Assembly: GCA_029557815.1 (NCBI GenBank)
Contig: JAKQHX010000053.1
Coordinates: 1-34,061 of the forward strand
DNA: 34,061 nucleotides
Source: a bacterium
GTDB taxonomy: Bacteria > Patescibacteriota > Saccharimonadia > Saccharimonadales > JAGQNK01
Direction: 5' to 3'
The translations under genes were made by a program, and so were the position numbers. Shown here piece by piece: positions 24,079 through 30,701 of the stretch. Below the pieces are notes generated by a model. The model was not told the origin of the DNA. It ran no database searches and saw only the letters and a list, made by a program, of their open reading frames with translations. The first letter of the stretch is position 1. Each line of letters opens with the position of its first letter.

Positions 24079-25023
24079 CTATTTAGCCAAACCTGCAATG
24101 AGGATAATCGCGAAAGCCGCTTTCGTCAAAATGCTGATAGCGACATAGTTGCGCTCAACTACCAAGTAGTTTGCGCCCCGCAGTGACATACGCTGGTTGC
24201 GTGCCTGTAAAGCAAGACCGGCCAGAAGTGCGGCATACAAGGCATATACGTACCATGGGGAGCGTACCATTCCGTACACAACCGTCGCGACAGCATAGGC
24301 GGCTATCAGAAGCCATGGCAATACGGCAGTAACGATCCCCGTGATGTATGCGCTGCGCACCGGCTTGGCCACGGCATTATTTTGTCTCTCGGCAATCAGG
24401 CCAAGTACCGCCGCTACGACGACGACGCCAGCAATAAGCTTGAGGGTCGGTACATCACTTACGCCGCTCAACAGTGCAGCAATTTCCGTCATCAGTGCGC
24501 CTGTCACCGCCAGATCTATCCAGCGGAATGGGAGCATACGGGTAGTATTCACGTACTGTGCGTAGCGATCCTTTAGCCTGGTCAGATACAGAACAGGCAG
24601 TATGGCAGAAAGCAGCAAGACCGCTACCACGAGCCAGCGTGCTTCGACGTCATACACAGACTGTATCGCAGGCGCAAAAACAGTGTGGGTCCTGCTCGCC
24701 AAGTCGTCTTGCGCCAAGTGGCCAAGCGTTAGCGAATAGCTGGTAGTATTCATAAAATAACCCGCCACAAGAGCCAGCAGCACAAACAGACCCGCAGCTG
24801 CCATGTTCAGGCTGCGGAGTGAATGGAGTGTCACACCTATTCGCTTGAAAGGGCTTGTTGTGCGGGCTGATACAGCCTTTGCTGTCGCCTTTGGAGCAGC
24901 CGTTCTAGCGGCCGTTGATTTTTTGGGCACAGCCTTCTTTGCTACGGTTTTCTTAGTTGGTGATTTTGCTTTTGTGGTTTTTGTCTTTGCCTTCGACGTA
25001 GGTTTCTTTGTAGTTGTTGCCAT
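24079..25023 (-). CDS. Heliorhodopsin with a lysine-rich histone H1-like N-terminal tail
   Basis: 314 residues. Residues 66-314 match heliorhodopsin 48C12 (recalled sequence) over all seven helices, without gaps from Leu138 to Glu212. Shared features include FRW (166-168) before the helix 3 counterion site, LLSG near 184-187, LPW (235-237) in helix 5 and NYLVVERNYVAISILTK in helix 7. Lys301 is the retinal Schiff-base lysine (48C12 Lys241) and Ser297 corresponds to Ser237. The counterion position is Asp170, not the usual Glu107. The two conserved histidines appear replaced: His80 by Pro143, His23 probably by Phe80. Residues 1-61 form an extra tail with 16 Lys, 3 Arg and no acidic residue, containing two SPxK motifs. 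Heliorhodopsins have a cytoplasmic N-terminus, so the tail should face the cytosol. It heads a unit with the HAD phosphatase and rsmE. Confidence 0.9.
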   Translation of the reverse strand: MATTTKKPTSKAKTKTTKAKSPTKKTVAKKAVPKKSTAARTAAPKATAKAVSARTTSPFKRIGVTLHSLRSLNMAAAGLFVLLALVAGYFMNTTSYSLTLGHLAQDDLASRTHTVFAPAIQSVYDVEARWLVVAVLLLSAILPVLYLTRLKDRYAQYVNTTRMLPFRWIDLAVTGALMTEIAALLSGVSDVPTLKLIAGVVVVAAVLGLIAERQNNAVAKPVRSAYITGIVTAVLPWLLIAAYAVATVVYGMVRSPWYVYALYAALLAGLALQARNQRMSLRGANYLVVERNYVAISILTKAAFAIILIAGLAK

Positions 25024-25030
25024 ACTGGAA

Positions 25031-25059
25031 AGTGTACCATCTTTATTTCACTTTTGACA
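25031..25059 (-). promoter_or_regulatory. Candidate heliorhodopsin promoter
   Basis: Minus-strand TACACT (25031-25036) lies 7 nt before the ATG; a weak -35, TGTCAA (25054-25059), is 17 bp upstream. A leaderless or nearly leaderless mRNA is predicted. The 121-bp gap is shared with the divergent SPFH gene, for which TACAAT (25107-25112, plus) is a possible -10. Confidence 0.45.
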
Positions 25060-25144
25060 TTTTTCATTTCACAATATGCCGGCCTCTGTAAGCCATAAGT
25101 CTCTGATACAATATAGCTATACATGATGTAAGGAGGACCGTTCG

Positions 25145-25891
25145 ATGGAAGGATTACTGTTTTTACTGTTCATTATCATAGTTTTCGTGCTGGCGTCTGG
25201 CATCAGGATAATCAACCAGTTTGAGCGTGGGATCGTCTTTACGCTCGGCAAGTACACGAGCACGCGTTCGCCTGGACTCAATATCATCATTCCGATATTG
25301 CAGACTATGCGCAAAGTTGATGTCAGGTCAACTCCGGTTGACGTACCAAAACAAGAAGTCATTACCAAAGATAACGTCACCATCGGTGTCGATGCAGTCG
25401 TCTATTTCCGCGTAATCGATCCAGCCAAAGCCGTATTGGAGACAACCAACTACGCATACGCGACCAGCCAATTTTCCCAGGCTGCCTTGCGTGATGTCGT
25501 CGGGAATGTCGAAATGGATGAGTTGCTCGGCAAACGTGAAGAAATAAGTACCCAGATCAAACAAATCGTAGATTCTGAAACCGACAAATGGGGTATCGAC
25601 GTCGAGAACATCAAACTCCAGAACATCGAGCTACCTCAGGACATGAAGCGAGCCATGGCCAAGCAGGCCGAAGCCGAGCGTGAACGCCGCGCTGTCATTA
25701 TCAACGCGGAGGGAGAAAAGGCCGCAGCCCAGCAGGTCGCCGAAGCCGCCGCCATGCTCAGCCGTATTCCGGGCGGCGTCGCCATTCGCACCCTGCAAAC
25801 GCTGGAGAAGATTTCTGTTGAACCAAGCCAAAAGACTGTATTGGTCCTACCGACCGATCTCGCGGGCACGGTCAAAAACTTGATCAAATAG
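25145..25891 (+). CDS. SPFH/band 7 (stomatin/slipin-like) membrane protein
   Basis: 248 residues. One N-terminal hydrophobic anchor (3-22) is followed by the SPFH domain: INQFERGIVFTLGKY, SPGLNIIIPILQTMRKVDVR, then TKDNVTIGVDAVVYFRV. A helical QAEAERERRAVIINAEGEKAAAQ region follows, typical of stomatins/slipins. These proteins oligomerise and organise membrane microdomains or regulate proteases. The partner NfeD-type protease gene is not adjacent. The ATG has a perfect AGGAGG 8 nt upstream. It is divergent from the heliorhodopsin gene, so co-regulation is possible; a physical link between the two membrane proteins is speculative. Confidence 0.95.
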   Translation: MEGLLFLLFIIIVFVLASGIRIINQFERGIVFTLGKYTSTRSPGLNIIIPILQTMRKVDVRSTPVDVPKQEVITKDNVTIGVDAVVYFRVIDPAKAVLETTNYAYATSQFSQAALRDVVGNVEMDELLGKREEISTQIKQIVDSETDKWGIDVENIKLQNIELPQDMKRAMAKQAEAERERRAVIINAEGEKAAAQQVAEAAAMLSRIPGGVAIRTLQTLEKISVEPSQKTVLVLPTDLAGTVKNLIK

Positions 25892-25910
25892 TTAGGTATG
25901 CGCTTTTATC

Positions 25911-26468
25911 CTAATCGAAGGTGACCACTCTGTTCAGCTGGGGCGTGCCATTACTGAGTGAAACAAGCGTATTTCCTAGAGGCTCCCTTGTACCGTCCAC
26001 CAGTTCAATGCTTGCACCACAGAGCACGACATACAGGCCAAGGTCACCAGTTGCTGCAAGCCGTGGCTCATCGTCACTATAACAATCGACATAAAACGAG
26101 TCTTCCGGTACAAAGCCGGCAAAGTCTCCAAACACCTTTCCGTCAGTACACACAAGTCCCGCACCGCTTCCGACAACGAATACTTCTGCGTGATCAACCA
26201 TCAGTTTTTCACCAAAGCCTACGGATAGCTGCGGGATTATCAAATCACCCATCCGTGCGTGCAGCAAGCTCCAGAGATGAGTAAACTCATCGGTAGCGTA
26301 TTCTTCCAGCATGGCGTGGAAAAATTCCAGTAACTGTTCCCTGGTGGGATCAACGGGCTCCGTATAGTAGGAATTCATGCCTGCCTCTTTGGCGAGCCGC
26401 TCCAATTCATCTGACGTGAATTCGGGGCCGACAATATCAAAGAACAGGTTCCTTTCTTCTGCACTCAT
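25911..26468 (-). CDS. Protein of unknown function, 185 aa
   Basis: No family recognised. The protein is acidic, has no signal peptide or membrane helix, and appears to have two parts: a helical N-terminal region (1-75) and a beta-rich C-terminal region (76-185) with the strands LIIPQLSVGFG, AEVFVVGSGAGLVC and GLYVVLCGASIEL. Coding is supported by even codon use, the absence of a competing frame and a TATCAT hexamer 8 nt before the ATG. The gene is convergent with the SPFH gene, 19 nt away, and downstream of plsC on the same strand. Confidence 0.65.
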   Translation of the reverse strand: MSAEERNLFFDIVGPEFTSDELERLAKEAGMNSYYTEPVDPTREQLLEFFHAMLEEYATDEFTHLWSLLHARMGDLIIPQLSVGFGEKLMVDHAEVFVVGSGAGLVCTDGKVFGDFAGFVPEDSFYVDCYSDDEPRLAATGDLGLYVVLCGASIELVDGTREPLGNTLVSLSNGTPQLNRVVTFD

Positions 26469-26525
26469 AAATCCCGATGATACAGCGGGAGCCGTAAAAA
26501 GAAAATTGCTCGTGCTTGACGACTG

Positions 26526-27248
26526 CTACGACTCAGCCAGATCAACCGCCTGGTTTTTGAGCTTGCTGAGTGTGATATCTAAGTGGTCGGTCAAGTCCCG
26601 CACCCTATCCTCCGTACTATCAGCCTGTTCTATTTCCAGCGGCTCGCCGATGACTACGCCGGCATGGAACAAGCCGGCTCTACGCCTAACCATACCACGA
26701 CGATAACCGAGGCCGACAGGCACGACGAACGTGTTGCCTGAGGCTTGCAGCGCCACCCGCGCCACACCGGTCTTCAGCTTGCCAAGACTACGTCGATCGT
26801 GGGATTTATTGCGCGTACCTTCTGGGTACATGACGACCCATTCACCTTGTTCTATTAGGCTGACTGAGGTTTCCAGCGCGCTACGTCGTGAGTCTTCATC
26901 AGTCCTGTCAACCGAATAAGCACCCACGTCTCGAGCTAGTTTACCAATGTACGGCAGCTTCCACAGCTCCTGCTTGCCCATAAATCGCAGCGGTCGTTCG
27001 GTATTTGCTACTCCTAGTGCAATGATGTCCAGCCAGCTGCTGTGGGTCGGTGCCACGATAGCACCCTGTTCCGATGCAGCTTCATTGAGACTGCTCAATA
27101 CCTCACTACCTTCAATCCGAATATCCGCAACTTCCATAAAGCGCTGCAAATTCGCCTGCACTCGCCAATACCGGTCTACGTCTACAGCCAATTCCGGCGG
27201 TTGCTGCGGTAAACTTTCGCCGTTCGGCATGCCTTCTGGAGTGGTCAT
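26526..27248 (-). CDS. 1-acyl-sn-glycerol-3-phosphate acyltransferase (PlsC family)
   Basis: 240 residues from the ATG at 27248; the frame is open to 27341 but the extension overlaps both divergent promoters and is unlikely to be translated. Motif I of the acyltransferase family, H(x)4D, is His69-SSWL-Asp74, and motif III is PEGTR (142-146) in MYPEGTRNKS. The LRFMGKQELWKLPYIG block is the substrate-binding motif II. It adds the second acyl chain to form phosphatidic acid. CPR genomes usually lack full fatty-acid synthesis, so it may act on scavenged lipids (inference). No long hydrophobic anchor is visible, so it is probably peripheral. TATACT is 10 nt before the start. Confidence 0.92.
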   Translation of the reverse strand: MTTPEGMPNGESLPQQPPELAVDVDRYWRVQANLQRFMEVADIRIEGSEVLSSLNEAASEQGAIVAPTHSSWLDIIALGVANTERPLRFMGKQELWKLPYIGKLARDVGAYSVDRTDEDSRRSALETSVSLIEQGEWVVMYPEGTRNKSHDRRSLGKLKTGVARVALQASGNTFVVPVGLGYRRGMVRRRAGLFHAGVVIGEPLEIEQADSTEDRVRDLTDHLDITLSKLKNQAVDLAES

Positions 27249-27258
27249 ATTGCTCAAC

Positions 27259-27281
27259 AGTATAGCAAAAGGTCGTATACT
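27259..27281. promoter_or_regulatory. Divergent -10 elements of plsC and rhodanese
   Basis: Within a 39-bp divergent gap, minus-strand TATACT (27259-27264) is 10 nt before the plsC ATG and plus-strand TATACT (27276-27281) is exactly 6 nt before the rhodanese ATG. Neither gene has a Shine-Dalgarno sequence; both mRNAs should be leaderless or nearly so. Confidence 0.55.
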
Positions 27282-27287
27282 ATACAT

Positions 27288-27563
27288 ATGGTCAGGCTTA
27301 TCATTGACGTACGCGAACCAGATGAATACGCCAGCGGTCACGTTGCCGGCGCACTGAATATGCCGCCTGCCGACTTACTGGCTGGGGCGCCACAACTGAA
27401 GGATGTCGACAAAAATACTGAGATAATTCTCTACTGTGTGTCCGGAGCGCGCTCCAACGCATCAATGAATATTATGCACTCTCTGGGTTACACGAATCTC
27501 ACAAATGGCATTAATAAAGACCACGTCACCAAAAAGTACAATCTGGATATCATTGCAGATTAG
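27288..27563 (+). CDS. Single-domain rhodanese (sulfurtransferase)
   Basis: 91 residues, one rhodanese domain without signal peptide. The N-terminal IIDVREPDEYASGHVAGALNMP is the CH2A-type signature and the active-site loop is CVSGARS with Cys50 as the persulfide carrier. It would move sulfane sulfur in the cytosol; the acceptor is unknown. TATACT lies exactly 6 nt before the ATG. It is divergent from plsC and convergent with the small unknown gene at 27589. Confidence 0.93.
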   Translation: MVRLIIDVREPDEYASGHVAGALNMPPADLLAGAPQLKDVDKNTEIILYCVSGARSNASMNIMHSLGYTNLTNGINKDHVTKKYNLDIIAD

Positions 27564-27588
27564 GCGTTATCAACCTGTCGCAGGCAGT

Positions 27589-27921
27589 TTACTCATTACC
27601 TATAGCACCGCACCTTGCCGTTCCCCGACAGACCAACTTACCTGCTATCCAAAATTGCGGACGAGGACCATCACAGACCATGGCTATCTCTGGTGCTGGT
27701 TGGTTGCATGCCAGCCTTGTTCTCGGTAGTGTCTCACCAGGGCGTTGGTCAACAGACACAAGCGTGTCTGCTTCTACGGCTGTGACTACCGCAACCATAT
27801 CACTTGCCTGACCTGCAAAACCGCAATTCTCTAAACAGAATCTTGACGCATACACAACAGCGTTGTCGGCTATTCGTACATGTACCCGTTCTCGCGCCTC
27901 AGCAGCCACAACTCTTTCCAT
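27589..27921 (-). CDS. Small protein of unknown function, 110 aa
   Basis: No family recognised. The sequence is Ala/Val-rich with six Cys (29, 33, 72, 83, 98, 104) spread through it, no signal peptide and no hydrophobic helix long enough for the membrane. Coding is supported mainly by its promoter: TATAAT exactly 6 nt before the ATG with a -35 at 17 bp spacing. Conversely, parts of the frame have few features of a folded protein, so some doubt remains. Confidence 0.5.
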   Translation of the reverse strand: MERVVAAEARERVHVRIADNAVVYASRFCLENCGFAGQASDMVAVVTAVEADTLVSVDQRPGETLPRTRLACNQPAPEIAMVCDGPRPQFWIAGKLVCRGTARCGAIGNE

Positions 27922-27927
27922 ATATTT

Positions 27928-27956
27928 ATTATAATGGAAAATAGCTGATAATACAA
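27928..27956 (-). promoter_or_regulatory. Promoter for the 110-aa gene, -10 six nt before ATG
   Basis: Minus-strand TTGTAT (27951-27956), 17-bp spacer, TATAAT (27928-27933), six bases, then ATG. This is among the clearest leaderless arrangements in the window. The rest of the gap to lysS (27957-28038) shows no terminator or other feature. Confidence 0.7.
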
Positions 27957-28038
27957 TTTTATGTATAAATCTTTGAATGGTTCGTCTGCCTCTGACACGG
28001 ATTTTACTTTCACCATCTTTCAGGTGTTGTGCCGAACT

Positions 28039-29547
28039 TTACAGCTTGATATCTGGGTAAATAGCTTTTGTAACCTCATCCACCTCAGCGCGCAACTGCG
28101 GGAACGGTACGCCTTCGCGGGCTGTCACACCTTCGAACACCCAGAACACACGCTCTGAATAGCCCCAACCACAGGCTGGCGGCATCCCATACTCAAGCAT
28201 TTCTACGAAATCGATATCCAGCATCATGGCTTCGTCATCACCAGCATCGCGCATTTGCTGCTGCTCAACGAAGCGATTGAGCTGCTCAATTGGGTCATTC
28301 AGCTCCGAGAAGCCATTGCCGAGCTCTGAGCCGGCAATCACCGGCTGAAAGCGTTGTACCGTATCTGGTCGGTCAGGATTGGCCTTGGAGAGCGGACTAA
28401 TAAATAGCGGCGTATTCACAAGCCACACAGGACCAGCGACGTCTTTGCGGATGTTCTTCCAAAGCTTGTCGATACCGCGAGCGATGTTTTCAGTCTGCTC
28501 TACCTCGAGCTTATTGTCTGCCAGCGCTTTCTTAACTTCATCAATCGTACAATTAAGGGGATCGATATTGTAGCGATTTTTAATAGTCTCCACATAGTCC
28601 CACTCCTCCCACTCCTGCTCAAGATCGATATCGAATTTACCGAGCCTGAACCGCAGCGTTCCAAAGGTAGTTTGCAGCACACGGCGGTACATGTCTGTCA
28701 TAAATTTCATACCATCTCGCCAATCGGCGTATGCCCAGTACCACTCCATAGCGACATGCTCCGGCAGATGCTCGTCAGAGTAATTCTCATTTCGGAAGCG
28801 CGGGCCGATGTCATAGACCTTTTCGAAGCCGGCACCTAGCAGACGCTTGAGCGGCAGCTCGTGACTGATGCGCAGGTAGAAATCCTGATCCAGTGCGTCC
28901 ATGTGCGTGACGAACGGGTTGGCGTCGGCACCGCCAGTGGTGTGCTCCAATACGGGTGTGTTCACCTCTACAAAGCCACGCTCGTTCAGGAAATCACGCG
29001 TCGCTTGCCAGAATCGGCTGCGACGGACGAAACGTTCACGTACGTCCGGATTGACGTTCATATCCACGTAACGGCGGCGCATGCGCTCTTCTTTGTTCGT
29101 GAAGCCGTCCTGCTGCGTTGGCATAGGTCGTAGGGACTTGGTGAGTACGCGAAGACTCGTAACCTCAAGCGAAATTTCGCCGGTCTGCGTCTTGATGACT
29201 TTGCCGGTAGCTTCGATGAAATCACCCGGATCCAGTAGGTTTATGTGTTCAAAACCGACTTGGCTCTTGGTTGCATCCAGCGGTTGCATAACATCGTGTT
29301 TCAAAAACAGCTGGATCTGGCCGCTGGCGTCGCGCAAAACAAAAAACGCAATACGACCGAATTTGCGCGTACTGGCAATCCGTCCGGCAAGCGTCACATC
29401 ACTACCTTCGAGTTCGTCGAACTTCTCTATTATTTCACCCGCCGTACTGGTACGCCTCGCTTCCGCCGGGTATGGATTGATACCGAGCTCTTTAAGCGCT
29501 TCGAGCTTGCGGAGACGCTCGTCTCTGAGTTCTTTTAGGTTTGCCAT
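28039..29547 (-). CDS. lysS: Lysyl-tRNA synthetase, class II
   Basis: 502 residues. The N-terminal OB-fold anticodon-binding domain (about 50-145; LAGRIAS...GQIQLFLKHD) is followed by the class II core, with motif 2 around FRNENYSDEHLPEHVAMEWY and a QQQMRDAGDDEAMMLDIDFVEMLEYGMPP block typical of LysRS. Motif 3, normally GxGxGxDR, reads GWGYSERVFWVFEGV, keeping the essential Arg but diverging elsewhere. It charges tRNA-Lys. The gene starts 9 nt after the upstream 143-aa gene and is probably co-transcribed. A TAGAAT 11 nt and an AGGA 7 nt before the ATG are both possible start signals. Confidence 0.96.
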   Translation of the reverse strand: MANLKELRDERLRKLEALKELGINPYPAEARRTSTAGEIIEKFDELEGSDVTLAGRIASTRKFGRIAFFVLRDASGQIQLFLKHDVMQPLDATKSQVGFEHINLLDPGDFIEATGKVIKTQTGEISLEVTSLRVLTKSLRPMPTQQDGFTNKEERMRRRYVDMNVNPDVRERFVRRSRFWQATRDFLNERGFVEVNTPVLEHTTGGADANPFVTHMDALDQDFYLRISHELPLKRLLGAGFEKVYDIGPRFRNENYSDEHLPEHVAMEWYWAYADWRDGMKFMTDMYRRVLQTTFGTLRFRLGKFDIDLEQEWEEWDYVETIKNRYNIDPLNCTIDEVKKALADNKLEVEQTENIARGIDKLWKNIRKDVAGPVWLVNTPLFISPLSKANPDRPDTVQRFQPVIAGSELGNGFSELNDPIEQLNRFVEQQQMRDAGDDEAMMLDIDFVEMLEYGMPPACGWGYSERVFWVFEGVTAREGVPFPQLRAEVDEVTKAIYPDIKL

Positions 29548-29556
29548 ACTTGTTTC

Positions 29557-29988
29557 CTATTCTACCACTGTTTCAACAAATACGCCGAGATAAAATGAAC
29601 CGCGCGTATCATCGTGTTCAGCAAAGTAAGGCACAATACCCCATCCGCCCCATGCTTCATGACCAAAGTACTCACTGAGCACTTCAAAGGCATCAAATGC
29701 GAATGCACGCATGGTGGCATTATCCGCCCCCAGATCTCCCATGTCCGCGCCCACAACCGCGGGTGGCATGCAGAAAGGCCGTTGAAGCGGTACTGCGTGC
29801 AACAACGTCATGTCCTCTTGGTGCTGTAATTCCTTGGTAATTTCTCCGACGCGAACATCATCACACTGCACCGCCGTCGTCATTGCGCGGCGTATCTGCC
29901 AATCGTGTTGCAATGAGAGTGGTATCGCTCCCAGACCTCCCAACCCAGAGAGCAACTCTTGTTGGCTTGATAGTCTCAATTTTTCCAT
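29557..29988 (-). CDS. Protein of unknown function upstream of lysS, 143 aa
   Basis: The ATG at 29988 is preferred; a TTG at 30012 in the same frame is possible but would start next to the greA terminator. No family recognised. The protein is soluble, without signal peptide, and ends in aromatic, glycine-rich segments (EYFGHEAWGGWGIVPYFAEH) followed by GSFYLGVFVETVVE, suggesting a compact alpha/beta domain. It ends 9 nt before lysS and should be on the same mRNA. TATAAA and TAGAAA hexamers lie just before the start, too close for a normal leader. Confidence 0.6.
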   Translation of the reverse strand: MEKLRLSSQQELLSGLGGLGAIPLSLQHDWQIRRAMTTAVQCDDVRVGEITKELQHQEDMTLLHAVPLQRPFCMPPAVVGADMGDLGADNATMRAFAFDAFEVLSEYFGHEAWGGWGIVPYFAEHDDTRGSFYLGVFVETVVE

Positions 29989-30014
29989 ACATTTATACTT
30001 TCTACTCGTCAAAC

Positions 30015-30058
30015 AAAAAACTCCCAGGGGGTTTCGTCGTAAGGCCCGGGAGTTTTTT
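30015..30058 (-). terminator. Rho-independent terminator after greA
   Basis: A perfect 11-bp inverted repeat, AAAAAACTCCC (30015-30025) with GGGAGTTTTTT (30048-30058), encloses a 22-nt GC-rich loop. A-tract and T-tract arms make it work on either strand; the relevant transcript is greA, ending at 30181. The rest of the 168-bp gap (30059-30180) shows nothing else definite. Confidence 0.85.
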
Positions 30059-30180
30059 GACGTAATAGAATTGAGCTCTGGGCGCCTACGACCAAAGCTT
30101 CGTCTTTATGACTGATGAGAATACGCAACTACACATAGGTATTATATTTATATGGTATAACGATTTATATTTTTGTCAAA

Positions 30181-30642
30181 TCAGCTGATATCTACGATTT
30201 TGTACGTACATGTTTCTGCAGGTGTTTTTATCTCGACTTCTTCGCCTTCCTTTTTGCCAAGCAACGCCTTGCCAATGGGAGACTCGTCAGAAATCTTGCC
30301 ATTTAGCGGATCGGCCTCTACTGTACCGACGACCTGGAATTCCTTAGTCTTACCGCCTTCGCTCTTGAGTTTTACACTCGAGCCCAACTGTACCTTACTA
30401 TCACCCTTTGGTTTTTTTATGACCTCTACGTTTTGTAGGATATTTTCGATTTCCGAGATGCGGCCTTCGACGCGTTCCTGCTCTTGGCGTGCTGAACTGT
30501 ATTCTGCATTTTCACTCAAATCACCAAATTCGCGGGCTGTCTTGATACGTTCCGCGATCGGTCCACGCTGCTCAACAAGCTCCTTGTGCTCAGCCTCCAG
30601 TTCTGCAATACCTTCTTTGGTAAGGTAAAATTGTTTCTTCAT
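30181..30642 (-). CDS. greA: Transcription elongation factor GreA
   Basis: 153 residues, a standard GreA. Residues 1-75 form the coiled-coil that enters the RNA polymerase secondary channel; the tip carries the acidic pair in REFGDLSENAEY needed to stimulate transcript cleavage. The C-terminal FKBP-like domain ends with the usual SPIGKALLGKKEGEEVEIKTPAET. It rescues backtracked polymerase. AAAGGAG lies 6 nt before the ATG and an extended -10 promoter overlaps the end of proS, so it can be expressed independently. Confidence 0.97.
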   Translation of the reverse strand: MKKQFYLTKEGIAELEAEHKELVEQRGPIAERIKTAREFGDLSENAEYSSARQEQERVEGRISEIENILQNVEVIKKPKGDSKVQLGSSVKLKSEGGKTKEFQVVGTVEADPLNGKISDESPIGKALLGKKEGEEVEIKTPAETCTYKIVDIS

Positions 30643-30689
30643 AAAAGGCTCCTTTCTCGGTAAATCACGGGCTCTTGGATTTACTTGTA

Positions 30690-30698
30690 ATTATAGCA
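30690..30698 (-). promoter_or_regulatory. greA promoter (extended -10)
   Basis: Minus-strand TGCTATAAT is a consensus extended -10, which needs little -35 contact; the -35 region is indeed weak. The predicted leader is about 40 nt and contains the greA ribosome binding site. Confidence 0.7.
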
Positions 30699-30701
30699 AA
30701 A

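Noticed and set aside
25892-25910. Bidirectional terminator between SPFH and the 185-aa gene
   Set aside because: Only a 5-bp TTAGG/CCTAA pairing with a long loop; too weak to call.
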